The notes under the pieces were generated by a model. It saw only the letters and a program-made list of their open reading frames with translations, made no database searches and was not told the DNA's origin. Position numbers and translations under genes: made by a program. Positions 1 through 41,420 of a stretch of DNA of 64,000 nucleotides are shown here, piece by piece (the first letter of the stretch is position 1; the number at the start of each line of letters is the position of its first letter). This stretch comes from Microcebus murinus (Eukaryota > Chordata > Mammalia > Primates > Cheirogaleidae). Where the stretch lies: the NCBI RefSeq assembly GCF_040939455.1, contig NC_134119.1, positions 508,501-572,500 of the forward strand. Reading direction: 5' to 3'.

Positions 1-207
1 CTCTTCATCCAGTGCGGCCAGCAGCTTGCTCTTCCGGACGGACACCAGGCTGGCCTCAGTGAGCTCGATCAGCTCCTTCAGGTCCCCTTGCAGCTGGCGC
101 AGGTCGGCCTGCTCTGAGGGATCCAGGCCGGCGTCCAGGGCCAGCTCCACCTGCTGCAGCTGTGCACGATAGGTCTGGAGGGCCGTCTCCAGGCTCTCCT
201 CGTCCAT
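1..207 (-). CDS. ZGPAT: ZGPAT, first coding exon (partial)
   Basis: The minus strand encodes 69 residues starting MDEESLETALQTYRAQ and ending KLLAALDEE at the window edge. This matches the N-terminus of ZGPAT (ZIP), a nuclear CCCH zinc-finger and G-patch repressor that recruits NuRD and also acts in splicing. The piece present is the Glu/Leu/Gln-rich, probably coiled-coil start; the zinc finger and G-patch lie outside. The ATG is at 207-205. A pyrimidine-rich tract ending CAG lies directly upstream on the minus strand, so this is probably the second exon, with a noncoding first exon in the CpG island. The reading frame is intact. Confidence 0.95.
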   Translation of the reverse strand, partial: MDEESLETALQTYRAQLQQVELALDAGLDPSEQADLRQLQGDLKELIELTEASLVSVRKSKLLAALDEE

Positions 208-299
208 CCTGAGGCAGGGATGCTGGTTTCCCCAGGAAGGCAGGGGCGGGTCCCGGGGCCTGGGAGAGGAGCTGTGCGACCAGAGCTGCGAGGAAGAGA

Positions 300-1350
300 A
301 GCCAAGTGAGCCCCGGATCTGCCGCCTTACTCGAGCGGAGGTTCTCACCGGGTGCTCGCAACAGCCTGCGGGGACAAGCCCGGCTTCGTCTCCCTTTGGA
401 CGAGGAGAACGCAGGCTCAGAGGGAGCCGCTCCCAGTGGGAAGGCCAGGCCTGTGCGAGGCCGGCACCCGGGTCCTCAGGCAGGTCGGCTCCCCGTCGCC
501 TCGAGCGCCCGCCCCTCCCGGGCGGCCCCGCCCGCGCCCGCCCCACGCCGGCCCTCGCCTCCCTCCGCCGAGCCCACCAACCGAGGCGGGCGCCGCCCAG
601 GCCCGGACCCCGTCCCCGCCCAGGCCCGGGCCCCGTCCCCGCACACCGCGGCCCGCTTGTCCCCGGCCGGGCTCCGCCTCCGCGCAGCTCCCCAGCCGCC
701 GCCATAGAGAGTCCGCCGGCCTCACCGGCTAGAGCGGCCCGGCGTCCCCTTCCGCTCTTGCAGCCGGCCAGCACTTCCTCCCGAGCCACCGCCGGAAGTG
801 CCCGGCGCGGGTGCAGCTGGGAAGTGGAGCGCAGGGGCCGCCGGGACGCACCTCCGCTTCTGCCCCGGCGTCCGGGCCGCGTCCCGACAGGCCCCGCGCG
901 GGGTCAGCGCGGGTGCAGCGCGGCGGTTCCGGCGGCTCCGGGGCCGCGGCGGGCGCAGGTAGGCCGTGGGCTGTGCGGCGGGGACGGGCCCGAGCGGCGG
1001 TCTGGACCGGGGAGGCGCGCGGGTCTGCCTGCGAGCCCGAACGTGGCGGCCGCGGCGTGGGCGTCGGAGTTGGGCCGCCAGTCCAGGATCCTGCCGCGGG
1101 AGCCTGTCCCCGCCGCCACCCGCCCTGAGGCTGCCTCCTCGTGCCACTGCCCTTTGCAGGGGAGGGGGTGGCGGGTAGCGTTGCCGAGGCGCGCGCCGGC
1201 TGCTTGCGGCTCCGAGGCGGAGCGCGGGGCCGAGCGCCTGAGGTGCTGCTGCCCGGCCCGCGGCGGCGAGCGCGCTCTGCTCCCGCGTGCGGCCGGTGGA
1301 AGAAAAGCCTCGGGAGGGCGGGGCCGGGGGACCTGTGAGCTCCCTGCTGA
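300..1350. promoter_or_regulatory. CpG island, divergent ZGPAT/ARFRP1 promoter
   Basis: Very GC-rich, CpG-dense block between the ZGPAT start (minus) and the ARFRP1 start (plus). It contains an ETS-type motif CCGGAAGTG at 792-800 and no obvious TATA box. A good plus-strand donor (GCGCAG|GTAGGC, exon end about 958) could end ARFRP1 exon 1, whose 5' end I cannot place. Long open frames on both strands here come from the base composition. Confidence 0.75.
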
Positions 1351-1636
1351 CGCCTGCCAGGTAGTTCCTGCAGGAGAGGGACCAGAACTGGCTTATATTC
1401 CCAAAGATCACAGTCTTTGCTTTGAGTGGCATGACTTGAAGTGGCCAATCTGGGAGAAGTTATGGAGGCAGAGCTGAGAATTCTCACAGTGAGAGGGTGG
1501 AAAGGGCCAAGGAGTCAGGAATGGCCCCGGGTTCTTGTTCCGGTCAGTGAGCAGGACGGACTGACACAGGAAGCCAGTGGGCGGTGGGGTGCGTGTCTGA
1601 CTGCACCGCGACATCTCTTGTGGTGCCCAGAGCAGG

Positions 1637-4600
1637 ATGTACACACTGCTGTCGGGCTTGTACAAGTACATGTTCCAGAAGGACGAGTACTGCATCCTGA
1701 TCCTCGGCCTGGACAATGCTGGGAAGACGGTAGGTGCCAGGGCCCCTTCCCTGCCCAGCGGTGACCTTTGGGTTTTACGTTATGGGCTGCATGTTCACTG
1801 CCCAGACAGAACTCAGACTCTTCCTGAGACCACAGTGGAGCAAAACATTGCTCTGTTTTGCTTTTGTTTTTCAAGAAATAGCCTTAAGAAAGGGTATTTG
1901 GGAAACAGACATGGAAAACTATCCTAGTAGTCCCTACCTTATGTGTATCTCTCCCTCTCTCCTCAGACCTTCCTGGAGCAGTCAAAAACCCGGTTTAACA
2001 AGAACTACAAGGGGATGAGTCTGTCCAAAATCACCACCACCGTGGGTCTGAACAGTAAGGGGGTGCTTTAGAGATGTGGGTTTGGGGCCCTGAGGATGCT
2101 GTGATGTCCACTGGCCAGAGCTCTGTCTGCCAGGCCTCTGCCCAAGCCTTTGAGTGGCACCAGAGTGGTTGGCTCCATCCCCTGGGAGAGCTAGGACCTG
2201 GCACGTCAAGGACTAAGATCACGAGCCTTGCCTGTTCTCTTCCCAGTCGGCACTGTGGACGTGGGAAAGGCTCGCCTCATGTTCTGGGACTTAGGGGGGC
2301 AGGAGGAGCTGCAGTCTTTGTGGGACAAGGTAAGCCAGACACCAGGTACCCTCCCTGGGGGGCACTGGCATCCCCCACCCCCACTGCTGCCATTTCTCTC
2401 CAGGTGGTGCCCCTGGCCTCTTCCTCCTCAGCAGCTTTCGTTACCCACTTTGTTCCTGAGGTTTTTCTCCCCAGTCCTATCCCAGGTTCCTTAACTGCTC
2501 CCTGCCTCGTCCCTGCCAAACCTACAGCTGGAGCCGCCCAACAGCAGCAGCAGGGGACTTTCGCACAGTGGAGTGCCCCAAACATCCCGCGATGGGGCCA
2601 GTTGGGATTCCAAGGAAAGACCCGTTAAACGCTAGGGTGATTAGGTCAAAGCATTTATCAAGGGGACTGACTTACAGAATGCTGCAGCGCATCCTCAGGT
2701 GGACAGAGAGAGAAAGGGGTGTTTTATCCAGGTGTGTCTGCAGCCACAGGCTCAGAGTATGGAGTTTATAGGGGGGTTCAAGGAATTTGGTTTGGAGTCA
2801 GGGCTAGTTTCTTTCAATGTTTTGGGTAACAAGCTAAACACTTTTACAAGTGCCTGGGGATGTTTAAAGCCCTGGTTTGGGTTTGACCCTGCAGGGAAAA
2901 TGAGTAGCTGGTCAGGTCACAGAGCAGTCAGGGTACTCTGTTTCTCAGGCCGAGAAAAGTGTGGGGACCCTGAGGACCCTCCACTCCCCAGAAAATGAGG
3001 ACACACTTGCCACTCCCAGACATGCCACTCCCACCTCGCTGTGGCTGCTGCAGGGTGATCTGTGGTGGGCGCCTCTGTTTGGTCCCATAGTCAGGTGCCT
3101 GTCTCTGTGGGGGCCCAGGTGCACGTGAAGTGCTCAGGAGCCACAGGAGGCTGATTCCTGGTGGGCTTGCTGCAGACCCCGCAGAGCTGCCCTTCCCACC
3201 GTGGAGGCCAACACCATAGGGCCTGCCAGCTCCTGGGTGTTGGCAGTGAGACAGCCAGCCCCGCCTGCCAGTCCCCAGCCGGGCTGGTGACTTCTGTGCC
3301 AGACCTGTTGCTAGGCCAGAGAAGTTCCTCTGTGTGGGACTTGCTGCCTGCAGAGCCCAGGACACCTGGCACTGGGCTCCGTCACCACTGGGAAGCGCGG
3401 GTGTAGAAGATTGTCCGGTACTGGGGCGGGGTGCACGGTGTACCTACTCATCACAGCACCAGCTGTTTCACATCTTGGGTGGGGGTGTGGGGGTCCTTAC
3501 ACAGTGACCACCAGCTTATCCTGCCCAGTCAGTGTCGTGTTCCGGGCCTGGGTGCTCATGCCGGGTGGGAGAGCTAGCCTAGCCCTGGGAAGTCACCAGC
3601 ATGTGCTGCTGTGGTGGTCCGCATGGACGCAGACGGTTTCCCATGTTCTTTTCTGATTGGGACAGAGAAGCACTGGTCCTGTCCTGGGCTCCGACTCACA
3701 CCTAAGGCCATGTGGGTCTTTGCTCTGTCTCGCCCCAATCCACTGGACACCTGTGAGCCCAGGACTGACTGGGTCCATCCTGCAGAGGTCTGAGCTGGGT
3801 GGTGCTGGCCCCATCCAGACACGGAGAGCTTGCTTCTCCCCTTGGGCACCTGTCAGGCTTGCCGTCCATGTGGCTGCGCCCCTGGCACCAGGTGCCAGCA
3901 TGAGGCCTGAGGAGGATACTCCTCCCTCAGGAATGGAGCTGTGGTCTGGGATCCTCCAGCCCCAAGCCCTGTGTTTCTGTGGCCACCATCAGGCCAGGGG
4001 TCACATGCAGGTTCTTAGGAGCAGTCCCTAGGAAGGGGGTGACCACCCCTGCCAGGGCCAGCAAGCCTTTCCCACAGGGGTCTGGGGGCACCTCTACCCC
4101 CAGACCTCATCCAGTTGGGTGGCCCAGTCCCTGCTGCCCTCTGCCTTCCTCTTCCTCTTGTGGGCCCCTCACAGTGGCTGTGACATGGGGACCTGGCCAT
4201 GCCGGCCCTTGGCAGGGTGGCAGCAGCAGTCCCACCTCCCACCACTTCCTTCCAGTACTACGCAGAGTGCCATGGCGTCATCTACGTCATCGACTCCACC
4301 GACGAGGAGAGGCTGGTGGAATCTAAGCAGGCCTTTGGTGAGTGGCCTGGTGGCTCGCGGGAGGGCAGGGGGAGGGGTCAGCTTGGGTTTGGACGTCCCA
4401 TGGGCCTTCAGGAAGGTGTCCCTGCCGGGGACATGCTGCCTGGTGTACGAGGGGGGCCGGTGGAGTGCTGGGTGCCAGGTGCTGCCTCTGCCTCCTCCCC
4501 AGAGAAGGTGGTGACAAGTGAGGCGCTGTGTGGCGTCCCTGTCCTGGTGCTGGCCAACAAGCAGGATGTGGAGGTGAGCCCCCTGCCTCCTCGTCACTGG

Positions 4601-5846
4601 GCTCCACGCCTCGGCCAAGCCCTGGCTCTGCCCAGTGCACGCTGCTCTCCAGGCCTGTGCTCTCCCTGCCACTGCCAGGGCAGCCCTGCCCCCCACCAGA
4701 GGCTTGCCCCCCCACCAGGGCCTCTTCCTATCACGCAGGACACCCTCCCCCCTCTGGAGGGTGGCCATGCCCTATCCCAGGGGGTGTGGCCAGGCTGTGG
4801 GGAGACACAGCTGGAAGCTCTGGGCTCAGAAGTGCTGCTGTGGCTTCCTGGTTGGGCATCGGCCCTAACCTGAACCTGTCTCTGCGACCTTTGCCCTGGC
4901 ATCCATGCCAGCCCTGCCTCCTGGAACTTGGGGGCCTCTTGGTGCCCCGCAGGGGACGTTGGCCACACCGAGTCCCTGTCCTCATGGAGGGGGTCTAGAC
5001 AGAAGCAGCCCAGGGTCTGGGTTCACTTCCCATCTGCCCTGCCGGCTTCCCCCACCATCCCTCCTGATGGGGGCATTTGGTACAGGGCCGGGGGCTTCCC
5101 CTGGAGGAAAGGGGAGGGTGGAGATGCTTTTAGGGCTGGGCAGGTGACCATGAGCAGAAACTGTCATGACTGCAGATGCCATTGCTTCCCAGCCCTGCCT
5201 CCTGCCCACCATGGGGACCACTGGGACCTGCCCCTCCATCACCAGGGCCTCGGCCCTCAGCACCCCACCTGGGAGGGAGCTCACCCTTAGGGACTGGTGG
5301 GGGTGGTCCCGTGACCCGTGACGCCGGTTTCCTGAGCAGCTGCCTCGTGGGAGCTGCACGTGGACGTGTGTGGTCATCCCCAGGCACCATCAGCTGTGTG
5401 TGGACGCGGGGACTGAGCTCAGGGTCCTGGCCCCTGTGGCCTCCATGTGGGAAATCCTGGAGCCCTGGTTGAGCTCTGCCCACGCCGTTTCCCAGCGTGA
5501 AGAACCAATGCCCTGAGAGCCCCAAGTCGGCAGGCGGGACGGGGTCCTGGCCTCCCCGCAGACTTGCCTTCTCATAACTTTGCCCCCAGACGTGCCTCTC
5601 GATCCCCGACATCAAGACCGCCTTCAGTGACTGCACCTGCAAGATTGGCCGGCGAGACTGCCTGACCCAGGCCTGCTCCGCCCTCACAGGGTGAGTGGCC
5701 TTCCTCCTCGGGGTCTGGGGGCCACGGCTGCCCCGCCTCACGCCCTCTGTCTCCACAGCAAAGGCGTGCGCGAGGGCATCGAGTGGATGGTGAAGTGCGT
5801 CGTGCGGAACGTCCACCGGCCGCCGCGGCAGAGGGACATCACGTAG
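1637..5846 (+). CDS. ARFRP1: ARFRP1, ADP-ribosylation factor-related protein 1 (complete, 7 coding exons)
   Basis: Exons: 1637-1729, 1967-2054, 2247-2329, 4256-4337, 4503-4573, 5590-5690, 5759-5846. They total 606 nt (201 aa plus stop, the human length), all GT-AG and in phase. ARFRP1 is an Arf-family GTPase at the trans-Golgi that recruits ARL1 and golgins for sorting. Visible motifs: P-loop GLDNAGKT at 24-31, switch DLGGQ at 75-79, NKQD at 134-137, SAL near 169-171. Residue 2 is Tyr rather than Gly, so there is no myristoylation site, as known for this protein. The ATG sits six bases after an acceptor at 1630, so a 5' noncoding exon lies upstream. Differences from remembered human sequence are few (for example Cys156). 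Confidence 0.97.
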
Positions 5847-6700
5847 GTGTGGCTGGCGTGCTGTCAGGGACAGCTCATCCCCGTCTGCTGGAGGAGTGGC
5901 CTTCCTGCCGGCCCCTGTGCCACCAACCCTGGGGTTGGGTTTGCTTTGCTTTGTGATTCTTCCTTTGCTTTGTGTTTCCGTAAGACATTTTCCTCCGAGT
6001 CCCAGAAGTGCTGGCGTCCAGGGCCTCTGTGGACGGGAGTCTGGCAGCCAGGCCCCTGAGAGCGCCCAGGGCTGCTCTGTCCAGCTCGCCTGTGGAGGAG
6101 GCCGGCGTGTCCACTGCTCACCGGGCTCTGCCCCTGACCCTGGTGGTGGTCTGGCCTCAAGGAATACCTGGCCCATGTCCCCAAAGGCCAGCTGGGGCCC
6201 TGGGTTCTGTCACAGCCTCGGAACAGGGCTGAGGCGACCTGCCTGGGAAGACAGACCCACTCCCAGGCACGCTGGCGACATCGCCGCATTTTAATCCCTC
6301 GGGGAGAGGCAGCTGAGATGGAAGAGCTGGGGGTTGATGCTTTATGTGGCCCCCGACAGGTTGGGGGGTGGTAGGGGCCTGGATCCACTGGGCCGAGACC
6401 TGAGCAGCAGGCGGCAGGGGCTCCCTGGGGCCCAGGTCAGTGATGTTGGGCCTGTGTTCCTATGGAGGGAGTTAGGGATGGGGGTCCCTGGAGGTACCTA
6501 AATGCCCCTCCCCCTCGTGCTAGAGACAAGGCATCTAGACTATCCTTTCTGGGGTCCTCAGAGCCCTCCCCACACAGCACAGCCCCTACCCACAGGAGCA
6601 GGAAGCACCCATGGGCCAGGCCTGCGCTCTCCCTGGCCATGTGGCTGTGGGCTGACCAGGGTGCTTGTGCACAGAATAAAGACCGTCTGACCTGCTCCCC
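5847..6700 (+). other. ARFRP1: ARFRP1 3' UTR
   Basis: Follows the TAG at 5844-5846 with no further coding sequence. A canonical AATAAA at 6675-6680 places the cleavage site near 6695-6705, giving a 3' UTR of about 850 nt. Confidence 0.8.
6675..6680 (+). terminator. ARFRP1 poly(A) signal AATAAA
   Basis: Only canonical AATAAA found after the ARFRP1 stop. A pyrimidine-rich stretch follows within 30 bases. Confidence 0.75.
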
Positions 6701-6704
6701 TCCG

Positions 6705-7460
6705 TCCGACCCTTTCTGCAGGTGGCCCAGAGCCAGGTTCCCTGCTGTCTGCACAGTGATGTGGCACTGGGCCCCGTGGGCTGGTGGGCAGGTGGGGGGA
6801 GCCCCTAGGCGGGGATGGAGTTGTAGCCTGTAGGGCACACCCTTCCCACGAATGTGGGAAGTGGCCTGGCCCCAGCCCAGACCTATGACTCCTTGTAAGA
6901 GGGTCAGGTCACACTGCTCCCTGGGAGCTTGGGAGGAGTTGCTGCCAAGGGGCCTGAGTGGGGGTGGGGTGGGGCCTGTGACTCACCAGCAGTGTGCGCC
7001 AGGGACCCCCAGCCTCCGATGGGAGGGACCTGGCCCGCGGAGGGAGGGTTCCTGGGCCCCAGGTTGCTCTGCTGTGTCTGGAGGCAGAAAGGAAAGGCCT
7101 CACTTCCCAGAAAGCATGTGGGATGCAGCGGGGGAGGTCTGGCGGTCCCTCTGGGAAATCCCCTAGCGCGGGAGGGGATGAGGCCTGTCTGAGTCGGCGG
7201 GTGTTTCCTGGGCACTCCCTGTCCTGTCCCTGCCGCTCCTTCCACACTGTCCCAGCCTCAGAGAGGGGAACCGGGGCTGTCACCATGTGCCACAGCCAGC
7301 AGTGGACACACGGACCGTCTGCAACGGACCTTGGTGGGGTGGGGTGTCCCGGGTCCAAGGTAGGGGCCCAGCTGGTGGCCAGAAGACTCAGGGACTGGAG
7401 CGGGGCTTCCTGCCCAGGTGTCCCCCACCCTCAGAGCAGACGTGCAATGTGGGCACGGCC
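6705..7460. other. Intergenic gap between convergent ARFRP1 and TNFRSF6B
   Basis: About 750 bp of unique GC-rich sequence between two 3' ends. I see no exon, RNA gene or recent SINE. Open frames on both strands lack codon or homology support. Confidence 0.6.
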
Positions 7461-7476
7461 AGTGTTACAAAACAGC

Positions 7477-7482
7477 TTTATA
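7477..7482 (-). terminator. Candidate TNFRSF6B poly(A) signal TATAAA (variant)
   Basis: No minus-strand AATAAA was found within 150 bases after the stop. TATAAA, a known weak variant, lies 109 bases past it and is followed by a GT-rich stretch. Tentative. Confidence 0.35.
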
Positions 7483-7590
7483 AAAAATAAACTTCAGAAA
7501 CTTTCTTTAAAAACAAAAAACTGCCTTAGGGGCAATGCCAGTGTGGACACCGGCCGGACCGTCGTATAAATAACTGGGCGAAGGTGGCGC

Positions 7591-9312
7591 TCAGTGTGCG
7601 GGGAGGAAGCGCGCGCGGACGCTCCGCTCCAGCCCGGGCAGCCGCGCCGCTCGCAGTGCCTGGAGCAGCCGTGACAGCAGCGCCCCTTCCGGCGCCCGGC
7701 GCAGCTCCGAGAGCCGCTGCCGCAGCTTCTCCTGCAGGGCCACGCGGCTGCCCCTCGGCAGCGACGGGTCCCATTCCGCTGGGCCCGCGAGGGCCTGCTG
7801 CAGCCGCTGCAGCCTCCTGGAGGAGACGTCCTGGAAAACCACGAAGTCGATCACAGCGCGCTCGCACTCCTCAGTCCCTGCAGGAGGGTCAGGGCGAGCG
7901 GGTCAGTCATTTAGCCCACAGGCACTGGCAGGGGCCCTGGGGGAGTTCACAGAACACAAGAAATCCCTGTGCACTAAATGAGCAAAACGTGAACTACCTG
8001 CAGAGCACAGTACTAAGCGGCGGAATAAATCAGCAAGCAGGTGCAGGTTGTCAGGACAGGAGCTCCCAGCCAGGTGGCCAGGGCAAAGGCCCTGGGGCAA
8101 GAGAAGCTGGGCTGGGGTGGGCAGGGCCACTGCAAAGAGTCAGGAGCCACAGTGGGACTGGTCCCGGCTGACCTGACATTAAGAGGGTCACCTCCCTCTG
8201 CCTGAGCACTACAAAACTTTAAACTCTCTGGACCTCAGTTTCCCCGTGTTGGAGGAAGTAGCCACCTTCCTCAGAGGCTGCTGGGACTGTTGGGAGAATA
8301 TGCTGAAGCCACCTCCCCAGGCGAGGCTTGTCCCTGGCCTGGATGCTAACCCTCAGCCACCCTGAAGGGGCTAGACTCTGAGGAACCCCGGACCCCACAA
8401 AGCTTCCGCAGGCCCTTGCCAGAGACTAACAGCAATGCCCCCTACTCCAGGGCTGGGCTCCTGCCTGGCTGGGAGGGACACAGGCTGACTCACCAGCCCC
8501 CTTGGTCCCCCTGCTCACCTGGCTCACCCGGCCCCTCCTCGCCGCGTGGGAAGCCAGTGCAGCTGGTGCACAGGGCATCGTGGGAGGAGGAGCCCGGCAC
8601 GTTGAGGGCCAGACCCAGGGCCGTGCAGTTGCGGTGGGGCTGGCAGCGCTCTGAGCTGGAGCTGCTGGCTGAGAAGGTGCCTGGGGGACATGGCTGGCAC
8701 TGTGTGTTCTGGCTGGGGGTACCTGGTGTGGGGAGAGCAGGTAGGACAGGATCAGGGAAGGCAGGGTGTCTTTGCTCATGGCTCAAGTCTGGGACCAGCA
8801 ACTCGAGCCCCCCAACACACACCTCCTGACACCACCCCTCCTCTAGGTTCCCCTCCTCCGGGCACCCCTCCAGTCACCCAGCACGCACCCAGAGCGGTCA
8901 CGCCGGCGCCGGGCGGACACGGCGTGTGCTCCAGGCAGAAGCCAGCGTGCGCGAAAAAGCCGGGGCGGCAGCGGCAGGCGCGGTTGTGGGTGGCGTGGCA
9001 CGGTCGCGCCTCCTCCTCGCGCTCCCCGCAGAGGACGTTGCAGTAGCGGCAACGCTCCAGGTAGTTCCAGAACTGCGTGTAGTGGCGTGGTGGGCATGCG
9101 CCGCATGTTGTGGGGCTGTCCCGGCTGCACGGCCGCTGCACGAAGGTGCCCGGGGGGCACTGGGCGCACGACAGCCACTCTTGCGTCTCCGCGTCGCGCC
9201 ACGGGTAGGTGGGCGTATCTGCCGCCCCGCGCGCGGCCAGCGCCAGCAGCAGGGAGGGCAGTGCCCATGCGGGGCACAGCAGGGACAGGCGCAGTCTCTG
9301 GTGCACCCCCAT
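7591..9312 (-). CDS. TNFRSF6B: TNFRSF6B, decoy receptor 3 (complete, 3 coding exons)
   Basis: Minus-strand exons 9312-8889, 8722-8528, 7877-7591; 906 nt, 301 aa (human 300). DcR3 is a secreted TNF-receptor family member that neutralises FasL, LIGHT and TL1A; its basic C-terminus binds heparan sulfate. The sequence shows a hydrophobic signal peptide (about 1-29), four Cys-rich repeats (CAQCPPGTF, CGACPPRHYTQFW, CRCRPGFFAHAGFC, CQPCPPGTF), a conserved N-glycosylation site at Asn173 (NCTALGL), and an Arg-rich tail ending RFLPAH. There is no transmembrane helix. I chose ATG 9312-9310 because the protein from there aligns with human from Met1; a longer in-frame start near 9474 lies upstream of an apparent acceptor. 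No rodent orthologue is known. Confidence 0.96.
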
Positions 9313-9320
9313 GGTCTTCG

Positions 9321-9530
9321 CTAAAGCAAGGTGAGGGTCAGCACAAACACCGGGATATGGCCCAGCCCACCAACGCGCCGCCTCCTCAGCCTCCAGCCTG
9401 CCCGGAGATGGGCTCGAGTCCCGAAACGCACCCCAGTGCCGGCTGGTGTCCCACCTTACCTGCCTTGGCCCCACGCACTCCAGCCCCAGCCGCCGTGCGC
9501 AGGGCTACGTTTTGTTCGGGCCGGTGGGAG
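9321..9530 (-). other. TNFRSF6B: Probable TNFRSF6B 5' noncoding exon and first intron
   Basis: On the minus strand CTTGCTTTAG|C (AG at 9322-9321) is a good acceptor eight bases before the ATG. Upstream, GGCAG|GTAAGG gives a strong donor (exon edge 9460). This implies a noncoding exon from about 9530 to 9460 and a 139-bp intron. It could be TNFRSF6B's own first exon or part of an RTEL1 read-through transcript. Confidence 0.5.
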
Positions 9531-9869
9531 GGGCCAGCCTTGCCACGCCCCCGCGGGAACCCCTCCCTCCCCTGGCGCCACTTCTCCGACCAGGGCTCAG
9601 TCCAGGGGCAGTTTTCTGAGGGGGCCCAGCAGTCTGGGAACTGCCCTCCCCAGCACCAGGGGCAGCTCCTGACCCGAAGACCAGGGCATGGCAGCCCAGG
9701 GTGGAAGTGGGGGCACCCAGGACCCCACTGCAGTTGAGGGCCCAGAGTGGAAAGAGCACGCAGGGCACTGCTCTCACAGGGCAGGGTGGGAAGGGGACCC
9801 ACAGGCAACACCCATCCCTCCCTGCACCCTCCAATCCCACCACCAAACCCAAGCCGTACAGATGCTGTC

Positions 9870-10205
9870 CTGGGCACTGCCACAGCTTTATTAGAGAGCC
9901 CTGTCCTCCAATTAAAAGTGGGCACATGTCCACACAGGCTCCCCTCCTTCCTGGTTGGGGCCTCAGCCGAGATGTCCGGGGGGGCGTCACTCATCAGCCG
10001 GCCGCCAGGGAAATCCTGGGGAACTGCCTTCAGCAGCCAGGGCTTTGCAGGCCAAAGTCCCGCCCCCGGGGAGAACCCTGGGCCCCATCTGAGGCCTGCA
10101 CTGGTCTGGCAGGCGGGCACCAGGCCCTCTTGAGTGGGCTCAGCCACACCAGAGCTGGACAGGTAAGTGCCACGGCAAGGGTGACCCAAGAGTCTCCACG
10201 AGGGC
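9870..10205 (-). other. RTEL1: RTEL1 3' UTR
   Basis: Runs from the TGA at 10208-10206 to just past a canonical minus-strand AATAAA at 9892-9887, about 335 nt. It ends roughly 560 bp before the TNFRSF6B start codon. Confidence 0.75.
9887..9892 (-). terminator. RTEL1 poly(A) signal AATAAA
   Basis: Plus-strand TTTATT, read AATAAA on the minus strand, about 315 bases past the RTEL1 stop. Confidence 0.75.
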
Positions 10206-40239
<30,034 letters not shown>

Positions 40240-40979
40240 TCAGGTGGGCACAGATGTTGGCTGAGATGCAGGGTGTTTGGGTCTGTGAGCATCTCAAGGT
40301 CTCGGCCACTCCAGGTAAGCGATGCTGGCACGTAGCACTAGGAGACAATGTTGTTCTCTGCAGAAACCCTATGGCACAGACTTGGGGAAGACAAGACTCT
40401 ATTTGCAGACAGCCCTCCAGGGGTACCAGGCCACACCATACCTTGCCAGGCATTTCAGTGACTTCCCCCGTGGAGAAGGTCAGAAGGCAAGCCCCTCACA
40501 GCCCATCACAAGGAGCTTTGGGGAAGGGGGCGGAGGTGAAGATCCTGAATGAGTGAGCCCTGCCTTGTTCTTCCACCCAACACAACTCCATCCTGTTCTG
40601 GAAGAGGTGACCAGGATCACAAAAATAACAAGAGCCCAAGCTGGGCACGGTCTTACAAGCTCTACCTGCACCAATTCGGTTACTTCCACAAGAGCATGAA
40701 AAGTTAAAAACACAGCAGCACTCTCTCGGCCTGGGGAGGCACACGGTGCAGAGTGGAGTGTCTAAACCTCCTGCCCCGTATCTCCAACCCTGTGCTCCCC
40801 CCGCTGGCGACTATTCAGCCTATCCGTCCCGCCCAGGTAGGCAACCGAGGGTAGCCAAAGTAGCCAGAGTATCCTGCGGTGCCGATTCGTGCAGCACTCA
40901 GCAAGTCGCTCATCTTCTCTGGGTCTCAATGTCCCTGGAAACTGGGACTAACAGACCAGATGCCTAATCACTGAATGAC

Positions 40980-41420
40980 GGCCCTACCCTCCGGCCCCAT
41001 AAACCACCGCCAAGGACTGGCTCCGCAGACGCCACGGCGCCCAGAGCCCAGGGGCATGGGGAACTACAAGCCCCAGAAGGCAGCGCGGCGCAGCCCGGGC
41101 TGGCCCAGCCACTGTCGCGGCGCGGGGCCTGCCGGGAGCCGTAGTTTCAGAAGCCGCAAGCTGCCCCCGCGAGCCGCTTGGTAAAGGCCCGGTTACAGGA
41201 TCTCTGCGACTCACGGCTCACTTGCTTCGGCGAGGAGACTTCCAGAACCTGGGAGTCTCAGGAACTCTGCTGACTCTGGCCAAAACGCCCCCACCGCGTT
41301 GTCAGCTGCAGCTAATTCAGAATTGGCGGTCGAACGCTACGCACTTCCGCCCTCACTTCCGGTCCGCTATTCTGTGCTCCCGGCGGAAACCGTTCCCCAG
41401 CCGAGGGGGCCGGTGTGCTC
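40980..41420. promoter_or_regulatory. RTEL1: RTEL1 promoter region / short CpG island
   Basis: CpG-rich block about 0.8 kb upstream of the RTEL1 ATG. It has two ZNF143/SBS-like elements facing each other: ACTACAAGCCCCAGAAGGCA on plus at about 41065, and ACTACGGCTCCCGGCAGG on minus at about 41146-41129. Two ETS-type GGAAGTG sites lie on the minus strand at about 41340-41365. A minus-strand donor GCC|GTGAGT (exon edge about 41215) could end noncoding exon 1. Start site not determined. Confidence 0.7.

Noticed and set aside
5130..6176. 348-codon minus frame antisense to ARFRP1
   Set aside because: Overlaps conserved ARFRP1 exons in the opposite sense and resembles no family known to me; a composition artefact.
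8776..9474. Longer N-terminus for TNFRSF6B starting near 9474
   Set aside because: The extension is not seen in human, would hide the signal peptide, and lies across a good splice acceptor at 9322-9321.
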